A DNA stretch of 9,937 nucleotides, taken from NCBI GenBank assembly GCA_026398835.1, contig JAPLSD010000011.1:1-9937 (forward strand), given 5' to 3'. Origin of the DNA: Pseudomonas sp. (GTDB lineage Bacteria; Pseudomonadota; Gammaproteobacteria; Pseudomonadales; Pseudomonadaceae). The position numbers and the translations under genes were made by a program. The notes under the pieces are model-generated. The model ran no database searches. It was not told the origin of the DNA and saw only the letters and a list, made by a program, of their open reading frames with translations. This document shows, in pieces, positions 1 through 7,659 of the stretch (position 1 is its first letter; every line of letters begins with the position of its first letter).

Positions 1-10
1 AGACGGACCC

Positions 11-1357
11 ATGCAGAACTCGAACCAAGCGTCGAATGCCTGGCGCATTCTGTTCCTGTTGTTTCTGGCCAACCTGTTCAACTTCTTCGATCGCACCATT
101 CCGGCCATCATCATCGAGCCAATCCGTATGGAATGGCATTTAAGCGACTTCCAGCTCGGGATCATCGGTACCGCATTCACTATTGTCTATGCCATCGCCG
201 GCCTGCCTTTAGGGCGGATGGCCGATACCGGATCGCGCAGTAAATTGATGGGCTGGGGCCTGGCGGTGTGGAGTGGGTTGACCGCAGTCAACGGCCTGGT
301 TGGCAGTTTCTGGGGATTCTTGCTGGTGCGCATGGGGGTGGGTATCGGTGAAGCAAGCTATGCGCCGGCCGCCAACTCGCTGATCGGCGATCTGTTTCCT
401 GCCCATCGGCGGGCTCGGGCCATGGGGATCTTCATGCTTGGGTTACCGCTTGGCCTGTTGCTGGCGTTTTTCACCATCGGCGCGATGGTCAAGGCGTTCG
501 ATAGCTGGCGTGCGCCATTCTTCATCGCTGCGGTGCCGGGGTTACTGTTGGCGGTGTTCATGTTCTTCATCAAGGAACCGAAACGCGGCGCGGCGGAAAC
601 CGTTCAGGTCTCCCAGGAGCGGGTTGATCGGCCGATTCGCCGTGTGCTGGCTATCCCGACCTTTCTTTGGCTGGTGTTGGCGGGGCTAACATTCAACTTC
701 GCCACCTATGCCTGCAACTCCTTTCTGGTGCCGATGCTCCAGCGTTACTTCCTGATGCCATTGCAGGAAGCTGCTGTGGCGACCGGGGTGATCGTCGGTG
801 TGACCGGGCTCGTCGGTTTGACCCTTGGCGGCTGGATCGCCGACAAAATTCACCAGCGCGTGGCCAACGGTCGACTGTTGTTCGCGGCCTGCAGCCTGAT
901 CATCTCGACCCTGGCCACCGCGTGGGCGCTGCACGCCGGGCGAATCGAGATTGGGGTGTTTGTCGCGGTGTTCAGTGTCGGTTGGTTGTTTGCTTATAAC
1001 TTCTATACCTGCGTCTACACCGCCATTCAGGACGTGGTCGAGCCACGCTTACGGGCTACCGCCATGGCGCTGTTCTTTGCCGGGTTGTATCTGCTGGGCG
1101 GCGGTTTGGGGCCGGTGATGGTCGGCGGTCTGTCAGACCACTTTGCTCATACGGCGATGCTGTCGGCCGGCGCCGAGCAGATGACTGAGGCGTTCAAAGC
1201 CGTTGGCCTGCATGACGCGATGTACCTGATTCCGGTGGCGTTGTTTTTGACCATGCTGTTTTTGTTTCAGGCCTCGCGTTGTTTCGTACGTGATGCCCAG
1301 CGGATGAAGGAAGGTCTGGTGCCGGTTGAGCCTCAGATACCCGCGGTGACTGCGTAG
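11..1357 (+). CDS. MFS transporter, spinster-type
   Basis: A 448-residue inner-membrane protein of the major facilitator superfamily, probably a proton-coupled carrier; the substrate cannot be read from sequence. The chain is almost entirely hydrophobic helices, consistent with 12 membrane segments. The first carries an N-F-F-D-R motif (residues 24-28). The loop after helix 2 has the MFS motif A-like G-R-M-A-D-T-G-S-R-S-K (68-78), and R-M-G-V-G-I-G-E-A-S-Y-A-P-A-A-N (107-122) is typical of the spinster branch. A basic stretch after helix 6 (about 188-215) separates the two halves. The start used is the ATG at 11, but only ten bases precede it, they are open in frame, and no good ribosome site is visible, so an upstream start is possible. 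It ends just before a terminator shared with the convergent rapA. The fold is certain; the substrate is unknown. Confidence 0.9.
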   Translation: MQNSNQASNAWRILFLLFLANLFNFFDRTIPAIIIEPIRMEWHLSDFQLGIIGTAFTIVYAIAGLPLGRMADTGSRSKLMGWGLAVWSGLTAVNGLVGSFWGFLLVRMGVGIGEASYAPAANSLIGDLFPAHRRARAMGIFMLGLPLGLLLAFFTIGAMVKAFDSWRAPFFIAAVPGLLLAVFMFFIKEPKRGAAETVQVSQERVDRPIRRVLAIPTFLWLVLAGLTFNFATYACNSFLVPMLQRYFLMPLQEAAVATGVIVGVTGLVGLTLGGWIADKIHQRVANGRLLFAACSLIISTLATAWALHAGRIEIGVFVAVFSVGWLFAYNFYTCVYTAIQDVVEPRLRATAMALFFAGLYLLGGGLGPVMVGGLSDHFAHTAMLSAGAEQMTEAFKAVGLHDAMYLIPVALFLTMLFLFQASRCFVRDAQRMKEGLVPVEPQIPAVTA

Positions 1358-1371
1358 AGGATGTAGAAAGC

Positions 1372-1405
1372 AAAAAAGGCCCGCATTGCGCGGGCCTGTT
1401 TTTTT
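1372..1405. terminator. Bidirectional intrinsic terminator between the MFS gene and rapA
   Basis: A GC-rich stem (GGCCCGC at 1378-1384 pairing with GCGGGCC at 1390-1396, extended by A1377-T1397) has a five-base loop. It is flanked by six A on the left (1372-1377) and seven T on the right (1399-1405), so it gives a hairpin plus U-tract on either strand. It lies between the stop codons of two convergent genes. Confidence 0.9.
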
Positions 1406-1424
1406 ACCGGGTAGAAGAGGGCTA

Positions 1425-4271
1425 TCAGCCCGCTACCAACACCCGAATCGCTTCCAGACGCAACGCCGCTTTGTCGAGCATGGCCAGGCCTTGCTCGCGT
1501 TGCTGGCGCAGGGCTACCAGTTCGCTGTCACGCACGGTCGGGTTGACCGCTTGCAGGGCGGTCAGGCGCGCCAGTTCTTCGTCGGTGTCGGCAGCCAGAC
1601 GACGTTGCGCTTCGGCAACCCGTTCGGCGTGACGTGGTGTGATCTTCTCTTCACCGGCGTTGATCCTTGGCGTCAGCTGATCGCGCTGGGCCTGGACAAA
1701 CTTGTTGGCGCTGGCCCGTGGCACGCTTTCCAGCTGGTCGTTCAAGGTCTCGAAGGAAACCCGGGTCGACAAGTCGTTGCCGTTGGCATCGAGCAGGCAA
1801 CGCAGGGCGGCCGGTGGCAGGTAACGACCCAATTGCAGCGAACGCGGAGCAACCACTTCGCTGACGTAGAGCAGTTCAAGCAACACGGTTCCGGGTTTGA
1901 GCGCCTTGTTCTTGATCAGCGCGACGGCGGTATTACCCATCGAGCCGGACAGCACCAGATCCATACCGCCCTGGACCATTGGGTGCTCCCAGGTGATGAA
2001 TTGCATGTCTTCGCGAGACAGCGCCTGGTTGCGGTCATAAGTGATGGTCACGCCCTCGTCATCGCCCAGCGGGAAGCTGGCGTCGAGCATTTTTTCGCTC
2101 GGCTTGAGGATCAGGGCGTTTTCCGAATGGTCTTCGCTGTCGATGCCGAAGGCGTCGAACAGGGTTTCCATGTAGATCGGCAGGGCGAACTGGTCGTCCT
2201 GTTCGAAGATCGCTTCGACCAGTGCATCACCTTCCCCAGCGCCGCCGGAGTTGAGCTCCAGCAAGCGGTCACGGCCGGTGTGCAGCTCGCTTTCCAGATG
2301 CTCACGCGCACTGCGCGCTTCGTCGATCAGAGCTTGCCATTCGCCGTCGTCGGCGCTTTCCAGCAGCGGTAGCAGGCGTGGGCCGAACTGATGCTGCAGG
2401 GCATTGCCGGTCGGGCAGGTGTTGAGGAAGGCATTCAGTGCTTCGTGATACCACTGGAACAGGCGCTCTTGCGGGCTGGTTTCCAGGTACGGCACGTGCA
2501 GTTCGATGACATGCTTCTGGCCGATCCGGTCCAGACGACCGATCCGTTGTTCCAGCAGGTCCGGGTGCGACGGCAGATCGAACAGCACCAAATGGTGCGA
2601 GAACTGGAAGTTGCGGCCTTCACTGCCGATTTCCGAGCAGATCAGCACCTGGGCGCCGAATTCTTCATCGGCGAAGTAGGCGGCAGCGCGGTCCCGCTCG
2701 AGGATGTTCATGCCTTCGTGGAAGACCGTGGCCGGGATGCCGGAGCGCACGCGCAAGGCGTCTTCCAGGTCCATTGCGGTTTCGGCGTGGGCGCAGATCA
2801 CCAGCACTTTGGTGCGCTTGAGCATCTTCAGTGTGTCGATCAGCCACTCGACCCGTGGGTCGAAGCGCCACCAGCGCTCTTCTTCGTTGACGTCCGGCTG
2901 GGCCTGGAAGCTGACTTCCGGGTACAGCTCGGCGTGTTCACCCAGCGGCAGCTCGAGGTATTCGTCCGGGCACGGCAGTGGGTACGGATGCAGCTTACGC
3001 TCCGGGAAGCCTTGCACGGCGGCGCGGGTGTTGCGAAACAGCACGCGGCCGGTGCCGTGACGGTCCAGCAGTTCACGGACCAGACGAGCGCTGGCTTCAG
3101 CGTCGCCATCGTTGACCGCGCTGAGCAGGGCTTCGCCTTCGTCGCCGAGGAAGCCTTGAATGGTTTTGTGTGCGGCCGGGGACAAGCGACCCTGATCCAG
3201 CAGTTCCTGAACGGCTTCGGCCACCGGGCGATAGTTTTCGCTTTCGGCGCGGAATGCGTGCAGGTCATGGAAACGGTTTGGATCGAGCAGGCGCAGACGG
3301 GCGAAGTGGCTGTCCTGACCCAGTTGTTCCGGGGTCGCGGTCAGCAGCAAGATACCGGGAATGACTTCGGCCAGTTGCTCGACCAGTGCGTATTCCGCGC
3401 TGACCTGGTCTTCGTGCCAGACCAGGTGGTGGGCTTCGTCGACCACCATCAGATCCCAACCGGCAGCGAACAGTGCATCCTGGGCCTTCTCGTCTTCGAC
3501 CAGCCACTCCAGCGCCACCAGCGCCAGCTGAGTGTCTTCGAACGGGTTGGCCGCATCGCTTTCGATAAAGCGTTCAGCGTCGAACAGCGCAACCTGCAGG
3601 TTGAAGCGACGACGCATTTCCACCAGCCACTGGTGCTGGAGGTTTTCCGGAACCAGGATCAGCACCCGATTGGCGCGGCCCGAGAGCAATTGGCGATGGA
3701 TCACCAAACCGGCTTCGATGGTCTTGCCCAGGCCCACTTCGTCGGCCAGCAGAACCCGCGGCGCGATACGGTCAGCGACTTCACGGGCGATATGCAGTTG
3801 GTGCGCGATCGGTTGCGCACGCACGCCACCCAGGCCCCAGAGCGACGATTGCAACTGGCGACTGGTGTGTTCGAGGGTGTGGTAGCGCAGTGAGAACCAC
3901 GCCAGCGGGTCGATCTGCCCGGCGAACAGACGGTCGCTGGCCAGGCGGAACTGGATGAAGTTCGACAGTTGGGTTTCCGGCAGAGTGACCACTTCGTTCT
4001 GCGCGTTGAGCCCGTGGTAGACCAGCAGGCCGTCGACATCGTCGACTTCGCGCACGGTCATTTTCCAGCTTTCGAAGTGAGTGATCGTGTCGCCCGGCGA
4101 GAACCTCACGCGAGTGAGGGGCGCATTCCGTAGCGCATACTGGCGAGTGTCGCCAGTGGCCGGATAGAGCACGGTCAGCAAGCGACCGTCCTGTGCCAGA
4201 ACGGTGCCTAAACCTAGCTCAGCTTCGCTGTCACTAATCCAGCGTTGCCCCGGTTGATACTGCTGCGCCAT
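1425..4271 (-). CDS. rapA: RNA polymerase-associated ATPase RapA (HepA)
   Basis: A Swi2/Snf2-family ATPase that binds RNA polymerase and helps recycle it from post-termination complexes. The product has 948 residues, close to E. coli RapA (968). Residues 1-110 correspond to the N-terminal Tudor-like region. The ATPase core follows: Walker A D-E-V-G-L-G-K-T (177-184), DEAH box (278-281) and T-A-T-P (311-314). The second lobe has motif [11 protein letters not shown] (546-555) and motif [13 protein letters not shown] (575-585). The C-terminal third matches the RapA-specific region in length and is rich in charged helices. All catalytic motifs are intact. The start is ATG at 4271 with GGGAG nine bases upstream on the minus strand. 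The gene stands alone, converging with the MFS gene and diverging from small genes to the right. Confidence 0.97.
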   Translation of the reverse strand: MAQQYQPGQRWISDSEAELGLGTVLAQDGRLLTVLYPATGDTRQYALRNAPLTRVRFSPGDTITHFESWKMTVREVDDVDGLLVYHGLNAQNEVVTLPETQLSNFIQFRLASDRLFAGQIDPLAWFSLRYHTLEHTSRQLQSSLWGLGGVRAQPIAHQLHIAREVADRIAPRVLLADEVGLGKTIEAGLVIHRQLLSGRANRVLILVPENLQHQWLVEMRRRFNLQVALFDAERFIESDAANPFEDTQLALVALEWLVEDEKAQDALFAAGWDLMVVDEAHHLVWHEDQVSAEYALVEQLAEVIPGILLLTATPEQLGQDSHFARLRLLDPNRFHDLHAFRAESENYRPVAEAVQELLDQGRLSPAAHKTIQGFLGDEGEALLSAVNDGDAEASARLVRELLDRHGTGRVLFRNTRAAVQGFPERKLHPYPLPCPDEYLELPLGEHAELYPEVSFQAQPDVNEEERWWRFDPRVEWLIDTLKMLKRTKVLVICAHAETAMDLEDALRVRSGIPATVFHEGMNILERDRAAAYFADEEFGAQVLICSEIGSEGRNFQFSHHLVLFDLPSHPDLLEQRIGRLDRIGQKHVIELHVPYLETSPQERLFQWYHEALNAFLNTCPTGNALQHQFGPRLLPLLESADDGEWQALIDEARSAREHLESELHTGRDRLLELNSGGAGEGDALVEAIFEQDDQFALPIYMETLFDAFGIDSEDHSENALILKPSEKMLDASFPLGDDEGVTITYDRNQALSREDMQFITWEHPMVQGGMDLVLSGSMGNTAVALIKNKALKPGTVLLELLYVSEVVAPRSLQLGRYLPPAALRCLLDANGNDLSTRVSFETLNDQLESVPRASANKFVQAQRDQLTPRINAGEEKITPRHAERVAEAQRRLAADTDEELARLTALQAVNPTVRDSELVALRQQREQGLAMLDKAALRLEAIRVLVAG

Positions 4272-4303
4272 GCTGCCTGACTCCCGCCTTGAAAAAGCCG
4301 ACT

Positions 4304-4333
4304 ATCTTAACGGATCGATGCCTTTAGAGCCAA
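4304..4333 (-). promoter_or_regulatory. Candidate sigma70 promoter for rapA
   Basis: Read on the minus strand, TTGGCT (4333-4328) and TAAGAT (4309-4304) are separated by 18 bases. They match four of six consensus positions at -35 and are moderate at -10. The -10 lies about 33 bases upstream of the rapA ATG, so the leader would be short. This is pattern matching only. Confidence 0.35.
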
Positions 4334-4492
4334 AGGACTCTCATAAAAACTACCAAGCTTAGAAGGTAGCGCATCAAGGCATTCGTCGAGACGCAGGGCG
4401 TTGGTGGGTGACGACCGGGTCACATGTTTGCGACCGATGGCTCAAGTCGTTACCCAGGCAGCCGACAGCCTGCTGACAGGAGACTAATAATT

Positions 4493-4834
4493 ATGCTGCC
4501 ACCGATGCTCCCCTTGAGTGCCGTGCCGATCACTTCTCAGCAGGACCCGGTTCGGCCCCGACCGGATATACCGCCTGTGGTGCCGGTGCAACCGAGCTCC
4601 AATGAAAGCACCATCGACCTGCAAAAGCGCGATCCCGACCATTCAGCTTTATTGTTGCGTGAGGAGCAACAGCGCCAGCAAGAACGAAACAAGCGCCGCC
4701 GTGAAGCCGACGAAGATCCTGAGGAGCACCTGGCGATACCCGGCGATGAACTGAACGCGGACAACACCGTCCCCGTAGTGCCGCTGATGGAAGACCAGCC
4801 GCGCCAAGGCTTATGGGTGGATGTCGAGGTTTAG
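4493..4834 (+). CDS. Hypothetical protein, proline-rich then charged, 113 aa
   Basis: Not recognised as a member of any functional family. The first 40 residues are rich in proline and hydrophobic residues (several P-x-P and V-x-P steps, with R-P-R-P-D-I-P-P). Residues 45-75 form a very charged, helix-prone stretch (L-L-L-R-E-E-Q-Q-R-Q-Q-E-R, then K-R-R-R-E-A-D-E). The tail is acidic and ends in W-V-D-V-E-V. There is no membrane segment, cysteine or signal peptide, so it is probably a soluble, partly disordered cytoplasmic protein. The ATG at 4493 is preferred because ACAGGAGAC ends about seven bases upstream; the frame stays open back to 4424 without a comparable ribosome site. It diverges from rapA and is followed by another small gene on the same strand. 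Sequence character argues that it is real; its role is unknown. Confidence 0.8.
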   Translation: MLPPMLPLSAVPITSQQDPVRPRPDIPPVVPVQPSSNESTIDLQKRDPDHSALLLREEQQRQQERNKRRREADEDPEEHLAIPGDELNADNTVPVVPLMEDQPRQGLWVDVEV

Positions 4835-4969
4835 CGTCCAGTCACGATGCTGTTGAATACTCGACTGGTCAGCGCCCGCATCACACCGCATTATTGACGG
4901 ACCTGGCGGCCGGAGCGGTGGTATGTGCTCTGGCTGAATTCGACCGACATAGATGACGCAATCAATACC

Positions 4970-5131
4970 ATGAGCCAAGACGACAAACTGATAGACCTGA
5001 ACTCCGAACGTGCCAAACGCGTGCATGACCTCAATGAAAAGCGCCTGAACGAAGTACGCCAGGCATTTGAGCAGGCCATGCCGTTGGGAAAACCCAAGAA
5101 AAAGCCAAAAAACAAACCGAAGAAGCGTTGA
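4970..5131 (+). CDS. Small basic hypothetical protein, 53 aa, lysine-rich tail
   Basis: A small soluble protein of unknown function. Residues 1-35 are a charged, amphipathic helix-like segment beginning M-S-Q-D-D-K-L-I-D-L-N. The tail is a run of lysine, proline and asparagine (K-P-K-K-K-P-K-N-K-P-K-K-R), which could bind nucleic acid or another polyanion. The start is uncertain. The ATG at 4970 gives a compact charged protein but has no clear ribosome site. A GTG at 4925 in the same frame has GGAG nine bases upstream and would add 15 residues. The gene follows the 113-aa gene by 135 bases and ends six bases before a perfect hairpin. The composition looks like a genuine bacterial small protein rather than a chance frame. 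Confidence 0.72.
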   Translation: MSQDDKLIDLNSERAKRVHDLNEKRLNEVRQAFEQAMPLGKPKKKPKNKPKKR

Positions 5132-5136
5132 AACAC

Positions 5137-5156
5137 CCTGCATCTGTTGATGCAGG
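5137..5156 (+). terminator. Hairpin after the 53-aa gene, possible terminator
   Basis: CCTGCATC (5137-5144) and GATGCAGG (5149-5156) form a perfect eight-base-pair stem with loop TGTT, beginning six bases after the stop codon. The following bases (TCAGTTATTT) are only mildly T-rich, so termination may be partial. Confidence 0.5.
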
Positions 5157-5195
5157 TCAGTTATTTCCCTCCTTTACGCCTTGTTTCGGGCGCTA

Positions 5196-5237
5196 TTGAT
5201 CCCGGTCAATTTTTATCGACGCCTGATTGGTTAACTT
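5196..5237 (+). promoter_or_regulatory. FNR/Anr box and class II promoter of ccoM
   Basis: TTGAT-CCCG-GTCAA (5196-5209) matches nine of ten positions of the FNR/Anr consensus TTGAT-N4-ATCAA. A class II FNR-type site is centred at -41.5, which here puts the transcription start near 5244. The -10 hexamer would fall at 5232-5237, which reads TAACTT and keeps the three most conserved bases of TATAAT. Both elements therefore sit at the expected spacing, with a leader of about 30 bases. Oxygen-sensitive activation of ccoM by Anr is the inference; the sequence match is direct. Confidence 0.75.
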
Positions 5238-5274
5238 AGCCCCATCGCAACAGGGCAAGTGCAGGAGGCCGGTC

Positions 5275-5391
5275 ATGTTTTTCGACAACGTGGTGATCGC
5301 CGGAGTGCTGACAGTCAGCCTCATGGTTCTGTTTTTCGCAGGTTTTGGGTTTTTTATCTGGAAAGACGCACATAAGCGCAGAAAGCCTTAG
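5275..5391 (+). CDS. ccoM: cbb3-type cytochrome c oxidase small subunit CcoM
   Basis: A 38-residue single-span membrane protein. It has a short N-terminus (M-F-F-D-N), a hydrophobic helix over about residues 6-29, and a positively charged C-terminus K-D-A-H-K-R-R-K-P (30-38) that should stay in the cytoplasm. Length, topology and sequence agree with CcoM, the small accessory subunit found in the cbb3 oxidase of Pseudomonas stutzeri, which helps assembly and stability of the complex and is encoded outside ccoNOQP. AGGAGG (5263-5268) lies six bases before the ATG, an excellent ribosome site. A strong terminator lies 33 bases after the stop, so this is probably a monocistronic unit. The upstream Anr box fits control of a microaerobic oxidase. 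The identification rests on remembered family features, not a search. Confidence 0.8.
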   Translation: MFFDNVVIAGVLTVSLMVLFFAGFGFFIWKDAHKRRKP

Positions 5392-5424
5392 GTCTTTCCG
5401 GTACACGAGCACGCAAGGCATTTT

Positions 5425-5450
5425 GGGCGACTTCGGTCGCCCTTTTTTTT
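5425..5450 (+). terminator. Strong intrinsic terminator of ccoM
   Basis: GGGCGAC (5425-5431), a TTCG tetraloop, and GTCGCCC (5436-5442) are followed by eight T (5443-5450). This is a textbook intrinsic terminator for rightward transcription. Confidence 0.95.
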
Positions 5451-5502
5451 GTGCGCGAAAGAGCATCAAGATCAAGAGCGCTGAACACATTCCCACAGAC
5501 AT

Positions 5503-5540
5503 AAAAAAAGGTGCGACCCAAACGGATCGCACCTTTTTTA
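5503..5540. terminator. Bidirectional terminator between ccoM and pit
   Basis: GGTGCGA (5510-5516) pairs with TCGCACC (5527-5533) across a ten-base loop. Seven A precede the stem (5503-5509) and six T follow it (5534-5539). It lies 15 bases beyond the pit stop codon, so it should end pit transcripts on the minus strand and back up the ccoM terminator on the plus strand. Confidence 0.92.
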
Positions 5541-5554
5541 TAGCCGCCTGAAAA

Positions 5555-7030
5555 TCAGGTGCCGAGTACTTTCGAGGCCAGCCAGAACAGACCGGCCGAC
5601 AAGGCCACCGTCGCCGGCAGGGTCAGAACCCAGGCCAGCAGGATGGTTTTTATCATTCCGCCTTGCAGGCCGCTCTTGTTGGCAACCATGGTCCCGGCAA
5701 CCCCTGAGGACAGCACGTGGGTGGTCGACACCGGCAAGGCGAAGATGTTGGCCATGCCGATGGCACAGGCGGTGGTGATTTGCGCCGACATGCCCTGGGC
5801 ATAGGTCATGCCTTGCTTGCCGATCTTCTCACCGATGGTCAGTACCACACGCTTCCAGCCGATCATCGTGCCCAGACCCAAAGCCAGGGCAACGGCAAGA
5901 ATGACCCAGAAAGGCGCGTACTCGGTCGTGGCGGTCAGGTCTTTACGCAGTTTGTCCAGGTCGGCTTTTTCACGAGAATCGAGACTAGGCAGTTTGCCGA
6001 CTTTCTTCGCTGTATCGTCCAGGCAGAGCAGGTTGCGACGTACTTCGATGCGGCTTTCGGCCGGCAGCGAGTGGTAGTCAGCTACACCGTTGAGCGTGTT
6101 CAGCAGGGAGGAAATGGTCGGTTCGGTTTGTTGCGGGTTGCAGCGGAATTTTCCCGGCAAGTCTTCTTTAACGCTTTTGCCCAGCGCCAGGAATTCACCC
6201 AGGGAACTGCTGTTGCGCTGATAGAACTGGCTCAGGTGCAAGGTCGCGTCACGGGTGCGTTCGATCTGGTAGGTGGTGCTGCTCAGGTCGAGAACGAACT
6301 GGCTCGGAACGATGCCGATCAACACCAGCATGATCAGGCCGATGCCTTTCTGGCCATCGTTGGAGCCGTGCACAAAACTCACGGCCATCGCGGAAACCAC
6401 CAGTACCATGCGATTCCAGAACGGCGGATGTTTCTTGTCATCGATCTTGCGGCGTTGGTCCGGGGTCTTGTGCATCTTGGACAGCGGACGCCACCATTTC
6501 AGCCCCACCAGCACCAGCCCCGCCACGATAAATCCAACGACCGGCGAGAACACCAGGGACGCGCCGATATCTATCGCTTTCTGCCAGTTCACGCCATCCG
6601 CCAGCGGGATATCGTTGAGCAGTGCGTTCGCCAGGCCTACGCCGAGGATCGAACCGATCAAGGTATGCGAGCTGGAGGCCGGAATACCGAAGTACCAGGT
6701 GCCCAGGTTCCAGGTGATCGCGGCGGCGAGTAACGAGAACACCATGGCCAGCCCGTGGCCGGTGTTCACATTGATCAGCAGCTCCACCGGCAACAAGTGG
6801 ACGATTGCATAGGCCACGCCGACCCCGCCGAGCAACACGCCGAGAAAGTTGAAAACACCGGAAAAGAACACGGCCAAATGAGGCGGCATGGCTTTGGTGT
6901 AGATAACAGTGGCCACCGCGTTAGCGGTGTCATGAAAGCCGTTGATGAACTCGAAGGCGAGGACAAAGGCCAGGGCGAGCAAGAGGCTCACAAGCACCCA
7001 AGCATCTAGTCCGCTGAATAAATCGATCAT
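5555..7030 (-). CDS. Inorganic phosphate transporter, PiT family
   Basis: A 491-residue inner-membrane carrier that brings in phosphate, in bacteria usually as a metal-phosphate complex with protons (low-affinity Pit type). The two PiT signature repeats are present: G-F-H-D-T-A-N-A-V-A (31-40) and V-H-G-S-N-D-G-Q-K-G-I-G (220-231). A second internal pair also shows the duplication: P-A-S-S-S-H-T-L-I-G-S (117-127) and P-V-S-T-T-H-V-L-S-S-G (433-443). Hydrophilic residues 250-370 form a large non-membrane loop between the halves, as in E. coli PitA (499 aa). The start is the ATG at 7030; the frame extends to a TTG at 7090, but those 20 residues overlap the likely promoter and look non-coding. 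The ribosome site at 7030 is weak. The gene stands alone with its own terminator. No Pho box was noticed. PitA-like is likely, but which paralogue is not certain. Confidence 0.93.
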   Translation of the reverse strand: MIDLFSGLDAWVLVSLLLALAFVLAFEFINGFHDTANAVATVIYTKAMPPHLAVFFSGVFNFLGVLLGGVGVAYAIVHLLPVELLINVNTGHGLAMVFSLLAAAITWNLGTWYFGIPASSSHTLIGSILGVGLANALLNDIPLADGVNWQKAIDIGASLVFSPVVGFIVAGLVLVGLKWWRPLSKMHKTPDQRRKIDDKKHPPFWNRMVLVVSAMAVSFVHGSNDGQKGIGLIMLVLIGIVPSQFVLDLSSTTYQIERTRDATLHLSQFYQRNSSSLGEFLALGKSVKEDLPGKFRCNPQQTEPTISSLLNTLNGVADYHSLPAESRIEVRRNLLCLDDTAKKVGKLPSLDSREKADLDKLRKDLTATTEYAPFWVILAVALALGLGTMIGWKRVVLTIGEKIGKQGMTYAQGMSAQITTACAIGMANIFALPVSTTHVLSSGVAGTMVANKSGLQGGMIKTILLAWVLTLPATVALSAGLFWLASKVLGT

Positions 7031-7063
7031 GAAGGTTTTCTGACCCGGTCGTAAGGGGGCGCG

Positions 7064-7072
7064 ATTATGCCA
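7064..7072 (-). promoter_or_regulatory. Candidate extended -10 promoter for pit
   Basis: On the minus strand the sequence reads TGG-CATAAT (7072-7064): a five-of-six -10 hexamer with the TG of an extended -10. A TTGATT (7090-7085) lies only 15 bases upstream, too close for a good -35. The transcription start would be near 7057, giving a leader of about 27 bases to the ATG at 7030. Confidence 0.45.
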
Positions 7073-7090
7073 GAAAACCCAGGTAATCAA

Positions 7091-7270
7091 TGCACTTGCT
7101 GCTCATCGGTTACATTCTTCAACGAATTAGATTGCAGAAAGACCCTACAGCCCAGGTTTTTTCGGGCTTTGGCAACCTATTGATTTTGTTGCTGATGATC
7201 GAAAGTCAGAATGTTTTTTTCGACACGATGAGAGGTTGAAACATTTATATAAAATTCAAATGGAAGGCTA
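7091..7270. other. Intergenic stretch with AT-rich core, no gene seen
   Basis: This is the pit-side part of the 378-base gap between pit and the 66-aa gene. No credible coding frame is visible. Bases 7216-7260 are clearly AT-rich compared with the surroundings (T-run at 7214-7220 and an ATTTATATAAAATT tract at 7244-7257), which could hold a promoter on either strand, but no well-spaced -35/-10 pair stands out. Confidence 0.5.
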
Positions 7271-7407
7271 GCCGCGAGCTATTTGCCTCATCCGGTTGGG
7301 TTGAGGTAGCGGCCGTTCGCTTGTAGCGAGCGGAATAGGGGTCGACGATCCAGCCAGCTTTTATCTGGCAGGGACGTGGCCAGCCCTGAAGGATTCAAAC
7401 CCTGGCC
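7271..7407. repeat. Run of four inverted repeats beyond the 66-aa gene
   Basis: Four adjacent inverted repeats fill this stretch. The first is nested: GCCGC (7271-7275) with GCGGC (7309-7313) around CCTCA (7286-7290) with TGAGG (7302-7306). The second is CCGTTCGC (7313-7320) with GCGAGCGG (7326-7333), one G-T pair. The third is GCCAG (7353-7357) with CTGGC (7365-7369). The fourth is GGCCAG (7378-7383) with CTGGCC (7402-7407), ending two bases before the 66-aa gene's stop codon. None is followed by a T-run on either strand, so ordinary terminators are unlikely. They may form a structured 3' untranslated region or a small RNA. Confidence 0.5.
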
Positions 7408-7408
7408 G

Positions 7409-7609
7409 TCATGGCTCTTCGGCTTTGAGTTCCTTTTCCATTTTCTGCAGCTCTTGAGTAAAAGCCTGATCGAGAATGCTGGCGCGTTTACGCCAAGGTT
7501 TGCGTTCTGGTTCGGGCTGGGCGGCGTAGGTGGTGACTTCCCCGCCGTAAACTTCCTTGTAACGTTGTTCCTGGCGCTCAAGTTCCGCGCGCAGTTCGTC
7601 TTTCGTCAC
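7409..7609 (-). CDS. Small charged hypothetical protein, 66 aa
   Basis: Not assigned to a functional family. The protein is strongly charged. Residues 1-20 are a helical segment ([18 protein letters not shown]), followed by [11 protein letters not shown] and a basic turn R-K-P-W-R-K-R. A second helix, [17 protein letters not shown] (about 46-62), could form a short coiled coil. There is no membrane segment. The start is GTG at 7609, chosen because the charged character begins exactly there and TAGGT lies about seven bases upstream; the open frame continues to 7660, but that part looks random. It stands alone, with an Anr-like box 50 bases upstream and several inverted repeats downstream. It is probably a conserved small cytoplasmic protein; function unknown. 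Confidence 0.75.
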   Translation of the reverse strand: MTKDELRAELERQEQRYKEVYGGEVTTYAAQPEPERKPWRKRASILDQAFTQELQKMEKELKAEEP

Positions 7610-7659
7610 ATTGTTACCTAAATGAGTTGAGATAAATCCTGGTGATACGCAGTGCAACA

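Noticed and set aside
1386..3893. Two long plus-strand open frames (328 and 500 codons) running opposite rapA
   Set aside because: They are the mirror of a GC-rich gene with strong codon bias. Their translations are rich in Q, H, V and R with no domain pattern, and rapA has every catalytic motif in place.
4350..4369. CTACC...GGTAG inverted repeat between rapA and the 113-aa gene
   Set aside because: The arms are only five bases with a ten-base spacer and no known operator match; repeats like this are expected by chance.
5717..6733. 338-codon plus-strand frame opposite the phosphate transporter
   Set aside because: It is fully contained in the PiT gene, low in hydrophobic order, and rich in R, Q and H as expected of an antisense shadow.
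7031..7090. Longer start (TTG at 7090) for the phosphate transporter
   Set aside because: The extra 20 residues resemble no PiT N-terminus and overlap a good extended -10 element; the ATG at 7030 gives the family length.
7148..7176. AGCCC...GGGCT hairpin upstream of pit considered as a terminator
   Set aside because: It has only five pairs, a nine-base loop, and no T-run after the stem on either strand.
7388..7403. GGTTTGAATCC (minus strand) resembling a tRNA T-arm
   Set aside because: Flanking bases do not form the five-pair T-stem, acceptor stem or anticodon arm, and it lies beside the stop codon of a small gene.
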